A stretch of DNA of 64,000 nt from CAZFHA01 sp964518595. GTDB lineage: Bacteria > Bacillota > Clostridia > Saccharofermentanales > Saccharofermentanaceae. This document shows, piece by piece, positions 36,238 to 44,731 of this stretch (position 1 is the first letter of the stretch; each line of letters opens with the position of its first letter). The DNA lies in the NCBI GenBank assembly GCA_964518595.1, contig CAZFHA010000014.1:35057-99056 (forward strand), in the 5' to 3' direction. Made by a program: the position numbers and the translations under genes. Under the pieces are notes generated by a model. The model worked only from the letters and a program-made list of their open reading frames with translations. It did not search any database and was not told the DNA's origin.

Positions 36238-38676
36238 ATGTTGGATAGACGAGAAGAAAAATCACTACCCCATGGTGACCTAATTGGGCAAATGACTTTG
36301 GAAGAGAAAGCAAGCCTGATGTCTGGAGCTAATTTTTGGAATACCAAGGCTATAGAACGTTTGGGCATCCCCTCTATCATGTTAACTGACGGCCCCCACG
36401 GCTTACGAAAGCAAGGCGGCAAAGCCGATCATTTAGGCCTAAACAAAAGTATCCCCTCTACCTGCTTTCCAACCGCTGCCACGCTGGCCAACAGTTGGGA
36501 TATAGCTTTATTAGCGGAAGTAGGCAGCTATCTTGGTAAGGAGGCGGCCAGTGAAGATGTTGGCATTTTATTAGGACCCGGGCTCAATATAAAGCGTAAC
36601 CCTCTATGCGGCCGAAACTTTGAATATTTTTCCGAAGATCCTTACCTTTCCGGTACACTAGCAGCGGCTATGGTTCAAGGGATTCAGAAGGAAGGCATTT
36701 CAGCCTGTCCTAAACATTACGCAGTAAACAGTCAAGAAACCCACCGGATGAGTATTGATGAAATCGTCGATGAACGGGCACTACAGGAGATTTATCTGGA
36801 AGGTTTTCGGTTGGCAATAGCAGAGGGTAAGGCGAAAACTATTATGACCTCTTATAATAAAGTTAACGGAGAATTTGCCAACGAAAATACCTATCTGCTC
36901 CAAGAGGTACTCCAAAAGCAATGGTCTTATGACGGATTGATTGTGACAGATTGGGGTGGAAATAACGACAGAGTGGCCGGATTACTGGCTGGTAATGGCT
37001 TGGAAATGCCTTCCACTAATGGGATGACCGATAGAGACATCCTGCAAGCAGTAAAAGATGGCCGGGTTTCTGAAGCACTGCTAGATCAAAGAGTATCTAC
37101 CCTGCTTAGCCTGATAAATCAAGTTATCCCCGCTCTTGGTACAGGTAAACGCTATACTCCAGAGGAGCATCATCAGCAGGCAACTTTGGCAGCCACCCGT
37201 TCGATGGTATTACTGAAAAATGAAGATACCATTCTTCCCCTTGACAATCCGTCTAGCAGAATCGCTGTTATTGGTGACTTTGCCAAGCATCCCCGCTATC
37301 AGGGTGCCGGAAGTTCGCTGATTAATCCCACTGTTTTAGATAATGCTTTAGATGCCCTTCAAACTAGCAAATGTAATATTATCGGCTATGAACAAGGATT
37401 CCACCGACTTGGCCGCCCTAGTTCAAGACTTCTGCATCAAGCCGTAAAGTTAGCAGGAGAAAGCGATATTGTTTTGTTATTTTTAGGCCTTGATGAGGGT
37501 AGCGAAGCAGAAGGTGTAGATCGCCAAACTATGTCCTTACCTAAAAATCAACTTCAACTAGTAAAAGCCTTGTTAGATACCCATGCCAAGATTGTCCTTA
37601 TCCTCTCCGGCGGTTCGCCCGTGGAACTTCCTTTTGCAGCTAAATTGTCGGCCATTCTCCATGCCTACCTTCCCGGACAAGGTGGTGGTACTGCCATTGC
37701 TAAGGTTTTACTTGGAGAATATAATCCTTCCGGCAAACTGGCTGAAACTTATCCGTTATCCTATCAAGATGTACCTAATAGCCGCTATTTTCCGGGTCAG
37801 GAGGCCACCGCCGAGCACCGGGAGAGTATTTACATTGGTTATCGCTATTACGATACCACTCAAACACCTGTACTATTTCCCTTTGGCTTTGGGTTGTCCT
37901 ATACGAGCTTTGCTTATCGCCAGTTGGAAGCTTCCATAACTAGCGTAAGGCTCTGGGTTAAAAATACTGGCCAGCGTTCCGGAGAAGAAGTTGTACAAAT
38001 TTATGTAAAACCTCTTGCTAGTCAAGTCTTTCGTGCTGAAAAAGAATTGAAAGGTTTTGCCAAAGTTTGGCTTGAGCCTGGGGAAGAAAAACATCTGGAA
38101 ATTCCACTTCCCTCCAATTCTTTTTCTTATTATCATGTGGGTCAAAGGACTTGGGTTATAGAACCAGGGGAATATGAAATTCTAGCAGCTGCCTCTTCCC
38201 GGGATATCCGTCTTAGCAGCAAGGTAACAGTTGAAGGTCTGGCAGAAGTTTCGCCATACCGACAAGACATTCTGCCCCACTACTTTAGCGGAGCTGTTCG
38301 GAATGTAACGGAGACAGAATTTTCCCAGCTTCTGGGGCGTCCTCTCCCCCCTCCCTTGTGGCAAAAAGGTCAACCCTTGGGTTACCGAAGTTTACTGGTT
38401 CAAGGCAAAAATGCCGGATTTTTCGGTAGGCTTCTCTATCGCTTACTCCGACTTGTCTATCACATATATCGCTGGCGAGGAAAACCCATTATCGCTAACA
38501 ATGTTTTGTTTGTTTCAGAACTTCCTTATATAAGCCTTGCCCGGATGTCTGGAGGGCGGGTAAATATGGAAATGTTGGATGGTCTGCTACTTATGGTCAA
38601 TGGTTCTTTTTGGAGGGGGCTCTCCGCCTATCTCAAAGCTGCCAGAAGAAAGAAGAAATATAGTCAGGAAAAATGA
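36238..38676 (+). CDS. Beta-glucosidase/xylosidase, glycoside hydrolase family 3
   Basis: An 812-residue cytoplasmic GH3 enzyme in the normal order: barrel, alpha/beta sandwich, then a fibronectin-III-like domain (SGEEVVQIYVKP). The nucleophile is Asp 238 in IVTDWGG. GPGLNIKRNPLCGRNFEYFS and KHYAVNSQE are family signatures. A tail of about 110 residues after the usual end has short hydrophobic/basic stretches (FFGRLLYRLLRLVYHIYRW) and may associate with membrane. Two adjacent ATG codons exist; 36238 has the better distance to GAGGAG. A TATAAT lies at 36196-36201 without a good -35. It is followed after 16 bases by a second GH3 gene. Confidence 0.93.
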   Translation: MLDRREEKSLPHGDLIGQMTLEEKASLMSGANFWNTKAIERLGIPSIMLTDGPHGLRKQGGKADHLGLNKSIPSTCFPTAATLANSWDIALLAEVGSYLGKEAASEDVGILLGPGLNIKRNPLCGRNFEYFSEDPYLSGTLAAAMVQGIQKEGISACPKHYAVNSQETHRMSIDEIVDERALQEIYLEGFRLAIAEGKAKTIMTSYNKVNGEFANENTYLLQEVLQKQWSYDGLIVTDWGGNNDRVAGLLAGNGLEMPSTNGMTDRDILQAVKDGRVSEALLDQRVSTLLSLINQVIPALGTGKRYTPEEHHQQATLAATRSMVLLKNEDTILPLDNPSSRIAVIGDFAKHPRYQGAGSSLINPTVLDNALDALQTSKCNIIGYEQGFHRLGRPSSRLLHQAVKLAGESDIVLLFLGLDEGSEAEGVDRQTMSLPKNQLQLVKALLDTHAKIVLILSGGSPVELPFAAKLSAILHAYLPGQGGGTAIAKVLLGEYNPSGKLAETYPLSYQDVPNSRYFPGQEATAEHRESIYIGYRYYDTTQTPVLFPFGFGLSYTSFAYRQLEASITSVRLWVKNTGQRSGEEVVQIYVKPLASQVFRAEKELKGFAKVWLEPGEEKHLEIPLPSNSFSYYHVGQRTWVIEPGEYEILAAASSRDIRLSSKVTVEGLAEVSPYRQDILPHYFSGAVRNVTETEFSQLLGRPLPPPLWQKGQPLGYRSLLVQGKNAGFFGRLLYRLLRLVYHIYRWRGKPIIANNVLFVSELPYISLARMSGGRVNMEMLDGLLLMVNGSFWRGLSAYLKAARRKKKYSQEK

Positions 38677-38692
38677 GCAGGAGGTAATAAAA

Positions 38693-41434
38693 ATGAAGCG
38701 AAGTGAACGTAAAAAACAGGTCAAAGAGGAATTCTACGCAGCTAAGGAGCAGAAAAAGCTCTGGAAACAGGAAATCGCGCGCCTGTCGCCGGAAGAACGG
38801 CTGGCGGCTAAGAAACAAAAAAAATTGGAAAAGAAAACCATCAAGACTCAGCGTAAGCAATCAATTAAGGCTATGGCCAAGCCAGACAAAAAAGCCGCAA
38901 AAAAACATGACAGAATGTACCGCCGCTTTAAGCACCGCCCCCGCCGTCGGATTATTCTCGGTGTCGTACTTCTACTGGTAGCCTTTGGTGTAGCTGCAAT
39001 TTTCCCTATGGTATCAGATGTGGTACAACTAACCAAAACCACAGATAAGCTCACTACCAATAGTCCAGAAGCGATCTCTGCCAGAAAGAATGGTCAGGCC
39101 GTTTCGGAAGAAATTGCCAACGAAGGGATTGTTCTGCTAAAAAATGAGGATAATTCTCTACCGTTGAAAGACAAAAAACTTAATGTCTTTAGCATTGCTG
39201 CCAGCAATATTCGTTACGGTGGCGGCGGCTCTGGAGGTGCCGACCAATCAAGTGCGGTCACCTTATACGCTGGACTAAAAAATGCCGGTATTGAGTATAA
39301 CGAAGATCTATACCAATTTTATCAAAAACAAGACGGCAGCAAACCGAAAAAACAGTCCAACGGATTAATGCAAATTGTTAATATGTTTCTAGGAAAGGTA
39401 AAGACAGACGAACCTTCAGTTGATTATCTCACCGACGATGTGATCAAGCAAGCCAAAAGCTTTTCCGGTAATGCCTTAATTGTTTTAGCTAGTGAAGGGG
39501 TTGAGGCGGCAGATTTTGAAAAAGACGCCTTAAAAATTACCCCTAACAAATTAGCACTTCTTGATAAGATAACCCAGAATTTTGATAATGTAATTATTGT
39601 TATTAATTCCGGAAACACCTTAGAATTAGGCTTTTTGGAAGATTATCCCAGTTTAAAATCGGCTCTTTGGATTGGCACACCCGGTCCTTTCGGCACCAAT
39701 TCTCTGGGAAAAATCATCGCCGGGGAGCTCAATCCCTCTGGAAGAATCACCGATACTTATGCCTATGATACAGCAAGCAGCCCCGCCAGTGTGAATTTTG
39801 GAAACTACAAATATACTAACTTAAATGGATTGTCCTTTGTAAATTATAACGAGGGCATCTACGTAGGCTATCGCTATTATGAGACTTACTATAAGGATGA
39901 TGAAGCCGGTTATAAGAAAGTGGTACAGTTCCCTTTTGGTTATGGACTAAGTTATACCAGCTTTGATTGGAAAGTTGAGACACATAACTTTGATCAAGAT
40001 AACATAGAGGTTCAAGTTAAGGTAACTAATACCGGCACAGTTTCTGGCAAAGATGTAGTTCAAGTCTATTTTTCAGCCCCTTATCTCCCCGGTGGTATCG
40101 AAAAATCCGCCATCGAGCTAGGTGGCTATGCGAAAACAAAGCTGCTGGCACCCCAAGAATCAGAAACCGTAACCATTACTTTTCCTGTAAGAGACATGGC
40201 CTCCTACGATATGAATAAGGAGCAGGCTTATGTTCTGGATAAGGGTACTTATGAGATTAAAGTTGGTCGCAATGTCCATGCCATCGAAGCCACCATGGAT
40301 TATACGGTAGCAAGCACTATTATCTACAAAAACGATGAAGTTACCGACACCCCTCTTCAAAACCGTTTTGATTATGCCAATGGCAACCTAACATATCTAT
40401 CTCGCAATGACTGGGCAGGCACTTTCCCAGACAATACCAACCTAAATTACGATGCCTCGGCAGAATTAGTAGCCCAGATCGCGGCTAAACCGCCTAAAGG
40501 CCAGGGAGAGGTGTCCACTACCAATGCTGATAATGGCATCAAGCTGGCTGACTTAAAGGGTCTAAACTATAATGACCCGAAGTGGGAGAGGTTTCTTGAT
40601 CAGTTTACCATTGACGAAATGAAAGAAATGGTAATTAATGGTGGCTATCATACTATTGCCGTTGACCGCTTGGGCGTACCTTCCACTGTACTTTTAGATG
40701 GTCCCGCTGGAATTAACTTTTTCTTTGGTAATGTCACAGCCGCCTCCTATCCTACAGAAGTTGTTTTAGCCTCTACATGGAATGATGAGTTGATTTGGCG
40801 GATGGGTGAGGCCGTGGGCATGGAGGCTAACGCCTATGGGGTACAAGGCTGGTATGCACCAGGAATGAATTTGCACCGCACCCCGCAAGGGGGACGTAAT
40901 TTCGAATACTTTTCCGAAGATCCCCTTCTATCCGGCAAAATGGGAGCTGCTTTAGTAGATGGAGCCCAGAGCCGTGACATCATCGTATTCATGAAGCATT
41001 TTTTGCTGAACGAGCAAGAGACCAATGCTCGTTCCGGTCTAATTGAATGGGCAAATGAACAGGCTCTACGGGAACTATACCTCCGCCCCTTTGAAATCAC
41101 GGTTAAAGAAGGAAAAGCCATGGGAGCTATGTCCAGCTTTATCTTTCTCGGTTCAAAGTGGAGTGGCGGGAATCCGGAACTGCTTCAAGATGTCTTGCGA
41201 ACAGAATGGGGTTTTACCGGTATAGTGTCTACGGATGCCGTCCTGGGGGGCTGGATGGATTTAAATCTGGCTATTCGTTACGGCAATGAACTCATGCTTA
41301 ATGTCTCCCCCAGTGGCAATAAAAAATACTTTCAAGCTCTCTATCAGGAAGATCCCATAGGCATTACTCTTGGACTTCGGGAAAGGGTGCATAATATAAC
41401 CTACACGATTTTACAAACAGATGCTATGAAATAA
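38693..41434 (+). CDS. Membrane-anchored, circularly permuted GH3 glycosidase
   Basis: A 913-residue protein. Residues 1-85 are very rich in Lys/Arg/Glu/Ala; one membrane helix (IILGVVLLLVAFGVAAIF) follows at about 84-103. The rest is GH3 in permuted order: first the C-terminal sandwich domain (EEIANEGIVLLKNEDNSLPL), then the fibronectin-like domain (VSGKDVVQVYFSAPYLPGG), then the barrel (YAPGMNLHRTPQGGRNFEYF) with the nucleophile Asp 848 in GIVSTDAVLG. Positive-inside topology puts the enzyme outside the cell. Permuted GH3 enzymes are known in Ruminococcus-type bacteria. AGGAGG precedes the ATG at 38693. Confidence 0.92.
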   Translation: MKRSERKKQVKEEFYAAKEQKKLWKQEIARLSPEERLAAKKQKKLEKKTIKTQRKQSIKAMAKPDKKAAKKHDRMYRRFKHRPRRRIILGVVLLLVAFGVAAIFPMVSDVVQLTKTTDKLTTNSPEAISARKNGQAVSEEIANEGIVLLKNEDNSLPLKDKKLNVFSIAASNIRYGGGGSGGADQSSAVTLYAGLKNAGIEYNEDLYQFYQKQDGSKPKKQSNGLMQIVNMFLGKVKTDEPSVDYLTDDVIKQAKSFSGNALIVLASEGVEAADFEKDALKITPNKLALLDKITQNFDNVIIVINSGNTLELGFLEDYPSLKSALWIGTPGPFGTNSLGKIIAGELNPSGRITDTYAYDTASSPASVNFGNYKYTNLNGLSFVNYNEGIYVGYRYYETYYKDDEAGYKKVVQFPFGYGLSYTSFDWKVETHNFDQDNIEVQVKVTNTGTVSGKDVVQVYFSAPYLPGGIEKSAIELGGYAKTKLLAPQESETVTITFPVRDMASYDMNKEQAYVLDKGTYEIKVGRNVHAIEATMDYTVASTIIYKNDEVTDTPLQNRFDYANGNLTYLSRNDWAGTFPDNTNLNYDASAELVAQIAAKPPKGQGEVSTTNADNGIKLADLKGLNYNDPKWERFLDQFTIDEMKEMVINGGYHTIAVDRLGVPSTVLLDGPAGINFFFGNVTAASYPTEVVLASTWNDELIWRMGEAVGMEANAYGVQGWYAPGMNLHRTPQGGRNFEYFSEDPLLSGKMGAALVDGAQSRDIIVFMKHFLLNEQETNARSGLIEWANEQALRELYLRPFEITVKEGKAMGAMSSFIFLGSKWSGGNPELLQDVLRTEWGFTGIVSTDAVLGGWMDLNLAIRYGNELMLNVSPSGNKKYFQALYQEDPIGITLGLRERVHNITYTILQTDAMK

Positions 41435-41473
41435 TTAGACTCTTTAGTTCAACTCCCTAAACCTTCATAAATG

Positions 41474-41513
41474 GCAGTAATGTAACCGCCACTTTAGCTA
41501 GTTACATTACTGC
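41474..41513. terminator. Bidirectional terminator-like hairpin
   Basis: A perfect 13-base inverted repeat, GCAGTAATGTAAC at 41474-41486 and GTTACATTACTGC at 41501-41513, lies between the convergent GH3 and DUF454 genes. Both flanks are AT-rich but lack a long T-run. Confidence 0.65.
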
Positions 41514-41520
41514 ATATTTA

Positions 41521-41877
41521 TCAGCGGATTAAGAGAATATGAATGTTAATGGCAATCCCCACTACTGCTAAGAGCAAAGCCACCAGTAAGCTTTGAACTA
41601 GTGCCGCCGATAGCCCCAGTGCCAGCCACAAAAATATAATTGCTTTCAGTCGACTTTGTTTTGAAAGGCCGGTTTTTTCACGATAATGAGTCAGAAGCTC
41701 ACCAAATAAGGGGATTTTTTTCAGCCGAGCCAACCAAGTCGGCCGAAGACCTCCCAAGCAGGCCGCTGCTATAAGCAAAAATGGCGTAGTGGGCAGAACC
41801 GGTAGAATCATACCGGCAATGCCCAACCCCAGGGAGAGTATTCCTCCAATTAATAGCAACAGATGTCTAAAAATCAT
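41521..41877 (-). CDS. DUF454 (YbaN-like) inner-membrane protein
   Basis: A 118-residue membrane protein with the family opening LGLGIAGMILPVLPTTPFLL, a FWLRRSPRLxxWL-equivalent segment (CLGGLRPTWLARLKKIPLFG) and two C-terminal helices. Function unknown. It overlaps the catalase gene by four bases (ATGA). Confidence 0.88.
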   Translation of the reverse strand: MIFRHLLLLIGGILSLGLGIAGMILPVLPTTPFLLIAAACLGGLRPTWLARLKKIPLFGELLTHYREKTGLSKQSRLKAIIFLWLALGLSAALVQSLLVALLLAVVGIAINIHILLIR

Positions 41878-43382
41878 AGTTTGCCTGTAGCCTTAAAGCG
41901 ATCTTCTTGGGTCATTGCTGCCAAAGCAATCACGCGGGCAGCATCAAGCCCCAGAGCTTCCGCCAGAGCTAAACCATACTCTTTGTCTGCCAGATAACAA
42001 TGAGCACTATGGCGATATTTAATATTTTCTGTCACCAGAGATATATTGCGGCAGGTATTTTCAATTAATAATTTTCTCTTCTCCTCTGTCATCAAACGAT
42101 AGAGGTCACCGGCTTGATAGAAGCAGTTATCAGTTTTATCCTGATGGGGATTGTAGCGATCTGCTGCACCATTCAGCGGTTGAGCCGGCTCACGAAAGGC
42201 ATCCTGCTGTTGCCAAAGTCCAAGGCTATTAGGCTCATACCCCTTAACCGCACCATAATTGCCATCGACCCGCATCGCTCCATCTCGGTGGTAACCCTGC
42301 ATGGGACAACGTGGTGCGTTCACCGGAATTTGATGATGATTCACCCCTAAGCGATAGCGCTGAGCATCACCATAAGAGAACAAACGCCCTTGAAGCATTT
42401 TATCCGGTGAAAAACTAATGCCCGGAACTACTTGTGCAGGATTAAAGGCCGCTTGTTCTACCTGTGCAAAATAGTTATCCGGGTTCTTATTCAGTTCTAA
42501 TACCCCCACTTCTATTAAGGGGTATTCTTTTTGACTCCAAACTTTCGTAAGGTCAAAGGGATTTTCGTGGTGCTTCTCGGCCTGATCTTCGGTCATAATT
42601 TGGAAGTACATGGTCCATTTGGGGAAGTCACCCTTCTCAATGGCTTCGAAAAGGTCTCTTTGATGACTTTCCCGATCTTGACCAATCAAGGCTTCTGCCT
42701 CTTGATCACTAAGGTTTTTGATGCCTTGTTGGGTTCTCAGATGGAATTTAACCCAGAATCGTTGATTTTGGGCATTAATCAGACTAAAAGTATGACTACC
42801 AAAACCATGCATATGACGATAACTAAGAGGAATTCCCCGATCAGACATAACAATAGTAACTTGATGGAGAGCCTCCGGCAACAGAGTCCAGAAATCCCAA
42901 TTATTTTGAGCGGAGCGCATGTTGGTTTGAGGATCACGCTTAACAGCATGATTCAAATCAGGAAACTTTAAGGGATCACGCAGAAAAAATACCGGGGTAT
43001 TATTGCCAACCAAATCCCAATTCCCCTCTTCGGTATAAAACTTTATGGCAAACCCGCGGATATCCCGCTCGGCATCAGCCGCTCCCCGCTCGCCGGCAAC
43101 AGTAGAAAAGCGAACAAACAACTCCGTTTTTTTACCGATCTTTTCAAAAATTTTGGCTTTCGAATAGGCCGTTACATCCTGGGTCACAGTAAAGCTACCA
43201 AAGGCACCGCTGCCCTTAGCATGCATCCGCCGCTCCGGTATCACTTCTCGATCAAAATGCGCCAGCTTTTCCAAAAACCATACATCCTGCATCAGCATCG
43301 GACCTCTGTCTCCGGCGGTTAAACTGTTTTGGTTATCTGAAACAGGAGCGCCAGAAACATGAGTCAAATTTTTGTCATCCAT
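41874..43382 (-). CDS. katA: Catalase (monofunctional heme catalase)
   Basis: A 502-residue clade-3-type small-subunit catalase that destroys hydrogen peroxide. The active-site region is VIPERRMHAKGSGAFGSF (catalytic His), followed by RFSTVAGERGAADAERD. The heme-ligand Tyr is in RLFSYGDAQRYRLG, and the NADPH-region NHHQIPVN is present. The ATG at 43382 fits the ribosome site (AAAGGA) and the family start. A strict anaerobe with catalase suggests exposure to oxygen. Followed by DUF454 in an operon. Confidence 0.97.
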   Translation of the reverse strand: MDDKNLTHVSGAPVSDNQNSLTAGDRGPMLMQDVWFLEKLAHFDREVIPERRMHAKGSGAFGSFTVTQDVTAYSKAKIFEKIGKKTELFVRFSTVAGERGAADAERDIRGFAIKFYTEEGNWDLVGNNTPVFFLRDPLKFPDLNHAVKRDPQTNMRSAQNNWDFWTLLPEALHQVTIVMSDRGIPLSYRHMHGFGSHTFSLINAQNQRFWVKFHLRTQQGIKNLSDQEAEALIGQDRESHQRDLFEAIEKGDFPKWTMYFQIMTEDQAEKHHENPFDLTKVWSQKEYPLIEVGVLELNKNPDNYFAQVEQAAFNPAQVVPGISFSPDKMLQGRLFSYGDAQRYRLGVNHHQIPVNAPRCPMQGYHRDGAMRVDGNYGAVKGYEPNSLGLWQQQDAFREPAQPLNGAADRYNPHQDKTDNCFYQAGDLYRLMTEEKRKLLIENTCRNISLVTENIKYRHSAHCYLADKEYGLALAEALGLDAARVIALAAMTQEDRFKATGKL

Positions 43383-43429
43383 ACTACACATCCTTTCTAA
43401 TCAGAGAGTCAAGTTTTATTTATTTATGA

Positions 43430-43444
43430 TATATTTTATTATAA
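43430..43444 (-). promoter_or_regulatory. Possible degenerate PerR-type box upstream of catalase
   Basis: On the minus strand TTATAAT (43438-43444) matches one half of the PerR consensus (TTATAAT-N-ATTATAA) exactly; the other half is poor. It is about 50 bases upstream of the catalase start, in a very AT-rich area, so chance is a real possibility. Confidence 0.25.
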
Positions 43445-43504
43445 GCTAACTTGCTTGCAAAAGGAAATCTTTGTCTTGTCATTAAGGAAGAATTTTGCCG
43501 TTAT

Positions 43505-43541
43505 AGAAAAAAGAGACCAGCATCTACCGCACTGTCTCTTT
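43505..43541 (-). terminator. Rho-independent terminator after GH105
   Basis: On the minus strand AAAGAGAC (43534-43541) pairs with GTCTCTTT (43510-43517), followed by a T-run (43505-43509). It lies 37 bases after the GH105 stop and ends the transport/GH105 operon. Confidence 0.8.
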
Positions 43542-43577
43542 CTCTTACGCTCTTTTTAACTGAAACTTGCTACTATT

Positions 43578-44609
43578 CTAGTCAGGGACAGTTTCCCAAG
43601 CATCTGCCAGTAAGACCAAGGCCAAGCCCTGCCCCCAGCCCTGTAGCCAACGCTTAGGGACATTTCTGTAACCCTCTCTGTCTTTCATCACGGCAGTACC
43701 GCCGGAAACATTCATTACCTTCCCCTCTGGAGAAATCTGAGTAAGTACTTGATCCAGAGCTCTTTGGGCAGCATCTCCATGCAGGGGATTTCCACCATTA
43801 ATCATGGCTGCAGCGATACCAGCGGTAGCGGAGACTTCCCCGTAAGATTCCAGATCATCCAAAATCGTGTGCCACAGTCCGTTTTCCATTTGTAGAAGCC
43901 GAAGCTGGCTGAGCTGGTCTCGCAGCGAACAATCAATATCCATAAAAGTCGGATAGAGATAGGGCTGAGGCAAGATCTTTTGGACTCTGGACATGGTATA
44001 GGCCGCCCAGGCATTAGCTCTGGCCCAATAGAAACCCGACATATGATCCTGCGCTACATGGTCATAGCCATGATACCAAAGGCCGTTAGTCTTATCTTGC
44101 AAAAATTCAATGTGCCAAAAATACTGATTGAGAGCATCTTCAATCAGTTCTTGCCGCTGAAATTTAACCCCTGCGCGTAGCATAAAATATGCAGCCATAA
44201 AAAGTGTATCCGCCCAGCATTGCTCTGGAAAATCATTCTTAACCGAAACCGTGTGTTGGAGAACACTCTCTCCGAACCGAAGTGCTTTATTCTGCAAATA
44301 ATCCAGCTTACTGTCAATAATTTCGAGATAACGGTCTTCCGCGGTTACCTCATATAAGGTTAAGAGGCAATGACCCATAGCACAGGTATTTACAGTCCAA
44401 TCCGGCAGCCCCAAGGCGATATAATTGTCTACCCAAGCCGCCAATTTCTCCATGTAGACGCTCTTTTTTGTTACTTCGTAGGCTCTGGCAATTCCGTAGA
44501 AGGCTACGCCACAAGGCCAATCCCAAGTTAAATCTGTCCCGAAGGTTTTGTCTACAACCAAATCAATAGTCTTTTCCAGCCTTTTCTGATCTACTTGCAG
44601 TTGTATCAT
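43578..44609 (-). CDS. Unsaturated rhamnogalacturonyl hydrolase, GH105 (YteR-like)
   Basis: A 343-residue cytoplasmic alpha/alpha-barrel enzyme. It hydrolyses the unsaturated galacturonyl end of rhamnogalacturonan or pectin lyase products by vinyl-ether hydration. The catalytic Asp is in CWADTLFMA (about residue 134); WTVNTCAMGHCLLTLYEVT, GFYWARANAW and SATAGIAAAM are family blocks. The ATG at 44609 lies eight bases after GGGAG; another two codons upstream is too close to it. It follows the importer genes, as yteR follows its importer in Bacillus, which supports rhamnogalacturonan oligosaccharides as substrate. Confidence 0.92.
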   Translation of the reverse strand: MIQLQVDQKRLEKTIDLVVDKTFGTDLTWDWPCGVAFYGIARAYEVTKKSVYMEKLAAWVDNYIALGLPDWTVNTCAMGHCLLTLYEVTAEDRYLEIIDSKLDYLQNKALRFGESVLQHTVSVKNDFPEQCWADTLFMAAYFMLRAGVKFQRQELIEDALNQYFWHIEFLQDKTNGLWYHGYDHVAQDHMSGFYWARANAWAAYTMSRVQKILPQPYLYPTFMDIDCSLRDQLSQLRLLQMENGLWHTILDDLESYGEVSATAGIAAAMINGGNPLHGDAAQRALDQVLTQISPEGKVMNVSGGTAVMKDREGYRNVPKRWLQGWGQGLALVLLADAWETVPD

Positions 44610-44671
44610 AGTCATCTCTCCCTATTCTCTCGGCTATATCCTATCGCTTTAACTTGCCTTACCTCACAAGC

Positions 44672-44705
44672 CAAAACCGGTGCCGATTAAAACCGACACC
44701 GATCT
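44672..44705 (-). terminator. Intercistronic terminator/attenuator between binding protein and GH105
   Basis: On the minus strand CGGTGTCGGTT and AATCGGCACCG form an 11-pair stem with two G-T wobbles and a 3-base loop, followed by GGTTTTGG. It probably lets only part of the transcripts continue into GH105. Confidence 0.6.
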
Positions 44706-44731
44706 TGGTTTTTTTCCAGCCTTGACCAGCT

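Noticed and set aside
42531..42971. A 146-codon plus-strand frame antisense to catalase
   Set aside because: Inside katA; translation has no family pattern.
43430..43444. PerR regulation of catalase
   Set aside because: Only one half-site matches; kept as a low-confidence feature but not as a finding because the region is nearly all A and T.
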